Of a stretch of 6,721 bases of DNA, positions 4,522 through 6,721 are shown piece after piece. Numbering within the stretch: position 1 is the first letter of the stretch; each line of letters starts with the position of its first letter. A program made the translations under genes and the position numbers. Source of the stretch: Armatimonadota bacterium (lineage in GTDB: Bacteria; Armatimonadota; Zipacnadia; Zipacnadales; FEN-943); NCBI GenBank assembly GCA_029777735.1, contig JAKORR010000322.1, positions 1 through 6,721 of the forward strand. Reading direction: 5' to 3'. The notes under the pieces were generated by a model that was not told the origin of the DNA, searched no databases, and was given only the letters and a program-made list of their open reading frames with translations.

Positions 4522-6721
4522 CTATTCGTCCAGCAGCCTCGACTGGTACTCCAGGCCGCTTCGTGTCGCCGCTTCCTGTATGCCCTGCCACGACACCACC
4601 AGGCCGTTGTACACCCGCGCCTCTTCCGACCAGCCCTTCCTGTCGCAGATCGAGTAGAGACGATAGGCCAGCTCTCGCGCCTCCTCGCTCATCCCGCTCC
4701 CCAGCCTCGCCATGAGCGCACCCGCTTGCTTCTCGCCGCCGTCGTCCAGCGCCCGGACCAGATGCTGAGTGCACTCCCACACCGTCGTCCGCCCATCCGT
4801 GGCCGGGTCCCAGTCCTCCGGCAACTCGTCGCGCCTCAGCAGCCGCACCTTCCCTCTCCGGGCCGCCAGCACCCCCGCCCGCACCAGTCCCTCGACCGAC
4901 GTGTTCTTGGCCCGCGCCAGCACGTCCGCCTGCCCGAAGTCCCCTGCCTCCAGCCCGTACTGCGAGAACCAGTCCACGCAGAACCTCGTGTCCGTGTCCA
5001 AATCACCCTCCTGGGCCGCCAGGTAGGCGTCCAGCTCCTGGTTGATGATCTGCAGCGCCGTGCGCACGCTCATGGGCGTGCCGTCTGCCTCCAGGACCTT
5101 CGAGTAGCGCGAGAAGACGGCCATTCCGGGGCCAATGGCGGCCTGGGCCAGGTCCACGGGAGCGATTGCGGCTGAGGTAAGCTGGGCGAGGGCGGGAGGA
5201 AGCTCCTTTCGGACCGCGGAGGTGAACTCGCGCCTGGTGGCCATCGGCGCGTCCTCCGGCCGCGGGCGACAGACGAGGATGATGCATGAAGCAAGCGCGT
5301 TCGTTCCCATTGCCACTTGCCGGGTTCTCATCTCGGTCCTCATCGGCCACGTCCCCGCGACGCTGAAGCCAGCCCTAAGGAGCCCGCTGAGCATTGTCTC
5401 CCAGCCAGTGGAGACAGCGGGCAAGCCGTTGGCGGCATCGTCGCCCTCGGACTCGGCCTGCTTGAAGGCATAGTAGACGGTCATGGGCAAGCCGCAGTGC
5501 TGCACTTCGCGCAGCCTGGCGAAGACCTTGCCCAGCCCTTCCTCGAAGAATCTGGTCGCCGCCGCCCTGTCGCCACCGAACCGGTACGGGCTAGCAACCA
5601 GCTCCTCGGTCTTGGGGGATAGGACTGTCCTGAACAGGCTGGGGTGCACCTCGCCAAGCATTCGCCGCAGCCATACGTAGAAGAAGTCCGACAGGTCAGC
5701 ATAGCCGATGTTGTCATAGTACGGCGGATCGGTTGACACCAGGGCCTGCAAGGCAGGAATGGTCGCCCCACCGGCGTCCCGCTGCGTAACGTAGGTCTTA
5801 CCAGCGATGGCAGGTGCGCCAGCCACGGCCTTGGCCGTCCAGGTGAGGAGCTCTTGCCAGCTGCAGTGAATGCTGGAGAACGGATTCGCTTCCGCAAAAT
5901 CCCAGATCATGGCTATCGCATGCCGCGCGAACGTTCGCCTCACGGTGCCGCGAGGCATCCACGATGCCACTGTGGAACAGTGGTCTGCTGCTTTGTCCAC
6001 CACGAACGCGAGGTAGATCGCGACGGCGTCGGCGTAGGCTTGGGCGCCGGTGCCGCCCTCCTCCAACCCCACCCCGTCGTCGGCCAACCCGGCGGCGATT
6101 GCGTCCCGCTTCACCCTCTCCCGCGCCTCCCCCACCAAATCACTGAAGGTCGTCAACGCCACAAGCTGTCGGGGAGTGAAAAGATCCCTCGGCGTGAAGA
6201 GCCCGAAGTTGCGGCACCACACATCGCGCGGATTCTCCGCAAACTGCGCCTCGAGGCCGGACGTGTCCACTTGAGGCACCTCAGGCGGCGTGGGCCATGC
6301 ATCGGCGGCGAGGTAGTCCCTACCCTTGTGGCCCTGCACGACCACAGCCGTGGCGATCTGGCTTATGCGACCGCTTACCCCTTCTCCAGCGACGTAATCG
6401 CGTCTTGTAACGGTCCCGCAGAACGCACACTCGAAGACCCCTGACATGCCACGCTTGTAGCCCTTGCTTGGTTCAGGCACGCCGGGCGGAGGACTGGAAC
6501 TCACTTCAAAGCGAATCGCTTGCCCTGAGATGCGGGGTACGAGGTACCTCTCTCTCCCTTTCTTGGAGGACAGCACAAGGCTAGTGAGCAGTGGCATCTG
6601 GGCGCCGCAGGCCGGGTTCGGGCACTTCACCGTCCGCGCCCATAGCCACGCGATCACCGTCTCCCCCTTGGGGCCCTTCGGATACAGGTGGCCGATCCGC
6701 CGCTCGGCCTCCTCGCGCATC
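4522..6721 (-). CDS. DUF1156-type (COG1743) adenine-specific DNA methylase, N-terminus off window
   Basis: The frame is open from the right edge to TAG at 4522-4524, at least 732 residues. The family is usually longer: its DUF1156 N-terminus, and normally the SAM-binding motif I, lie upstream. The Met at 6718-6720 is therefore probably internal. Counting from it, GETVIAWLWARTVKCPNPAC (19-38) and CAFC (98-101) give a four-cysteine zinc-ribbon-like insert (Cys33, 38, 98, 101) typical of COG1743. The catalytic motif IV is DPPYYDNIGY at 331-340 (bases 5730-5701), followed by FFYVWLRR, as expected for an amino-group (N6-adenine) methyltransferase. The C-terminal 250 residues are a family-specific region with no known motif. 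It should methylate DNA, probably to mark self within a modification-based defence system; the recognition site is unknown. It is the most upstream gene seen and lies 18 bases before the DUF499 ATPase gene. No frameshift is seen. Confidence 0.93.
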   Translation of the reverse strand, partial: MREEAERRIGHLYPKGPKGETVIAWLWARTVKCPNPACGAQMPLLTSLVLSSKKGRERYLVPRISGQAIRFEVSSSPPPGVPEPSKGYKRGMSGVFECAFCGTVTRRDYVAGEGVSGRISQIATAVVVQGHKGRDYLAADAWPTPPEVPQVDTSGLEAQFAENPRDVWCRNFGLFTPRDLFTPRQLVALTTFSDLVGEARERVKRDAIAAGLADDGVGLEEGGTGAQAYADAVAIYLAFVVDKAADHCSTVASWMPRGTVRRTFARHAIAMIWDFAEANPFSSIHCSWQELLTWTAKAVAGAPAIAGKTYVTQRDAGGATIPALQALVSTDPPYYDNIGYADLSDFFYVWLRRMLGEVHPSLFRTVLSPKTEELVASPYRFGGDRAAATRFFEEGLGKVFARLREVQHCGLPMTVYYAFKQAESEGDDAANGLPAVSTGWETMLSGLLRAGFSVAGTWPMRTEMRTRQVAMGTNALASCIILVCRPRPEDAPMATRREFTSAVRKELPPALAQLTSAAIAPVDLAQAAIGPGMAVFSRYSKVLEADGTPMSVRTALQIINQELDAYLAAQEGDLDTDTRFCVDWFSQYGLEAGDFGQADVLARAKNTSVEGLVRAGVLAARRGKVRLLRRDELPEDWDPATDGRTTVWECTQHLVRALDDGGEKQAGALMARLGSGMSEEARELAYRLYSICDRKGWSEEARVYNGLVVSWQGIQEAATRSGLEYQSRLLDE

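Noticed and set aside
4726..6444. Several plus-strand open frames (for example 4726-5175 and 5854-6444) opposite the methylase
   Set aside because: They are low-complexity shadows; the minus frame has the DPPY and cysteine motifs and runs uninterrupted through all of them.
1..6721. tRNA, rRNA, CRISPR array or riboswitch
   Set aside because: I saw no regularly spaced identical repeats, tRNA-like arms or rRNA signatures on either strand.

Overview
The window is GC-rich bacterial or archaeal DNA. It holds the distal part of a leftward (minus-strand) operon that looks like a DNA-modification or antiphage module, with insertion-sequence debris at its left end. The taxon cannot be fixed from the sequence. 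The high GC content, the IS66 transposase C-terminus (NNACERALRR followed by a HRKVSGGFRS-type tail) and a COG1743/COG1483 gene pair would suit environmental or thermophilic phyla such as Chloroflexota, but that is only an impression.

Right to left, in the direction of transcription, the operon reads as follows. (1) 6721-4522 is the C-terminal three quarters or so of a large adenine-specific DNA methylase of the DUF1156/COG1743 type; its N-terminus lies beyond the right edge. (2) 4503-1726 is a complete 925-residue DUF499/COG1483 AAA+-type ATPase with Walker A and B motifs, preceded by a strong Shine-Dalgarno 18 bases after the methylase stop. (3) 1723 to about 1060 is a GHKL (Hsp90/sacsin-like) ATPase whose GTG start lies 2 bases after the ATPase stop. 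The tight spacing implies co-transcription and probably translational coupling. The methylase + DUF499 pair is a recurrent defence-island association (compare the helicase-methylase-ATPase 'Hma' type of system). No helicase or nuclease gene lies in this window, so the set seen here is incomplete.

The third gene is broken twice: by an apparent 2-base deletion in a GAG-rich stretch (1321-1327), and by replacement of its 3' part with an IS66-family right end at 1059/1060. Left of that lie a 3'-end fragment of one IS66 copy (about 841-1059), a roughly 315-base stretch without genes that carries a degenerate direct repeat of about 70 bp (607-674 and 770-839), and the 3' end of a second, better preserved IS66 copy (1-524). 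The two IS66 right ends can be compared with each other. Similarity stops exactly after TTAC, which gives a clean estimate of the element terminus. The picture is a defence-type operon whose distal gene has been eroded by nested IS66 insertions.
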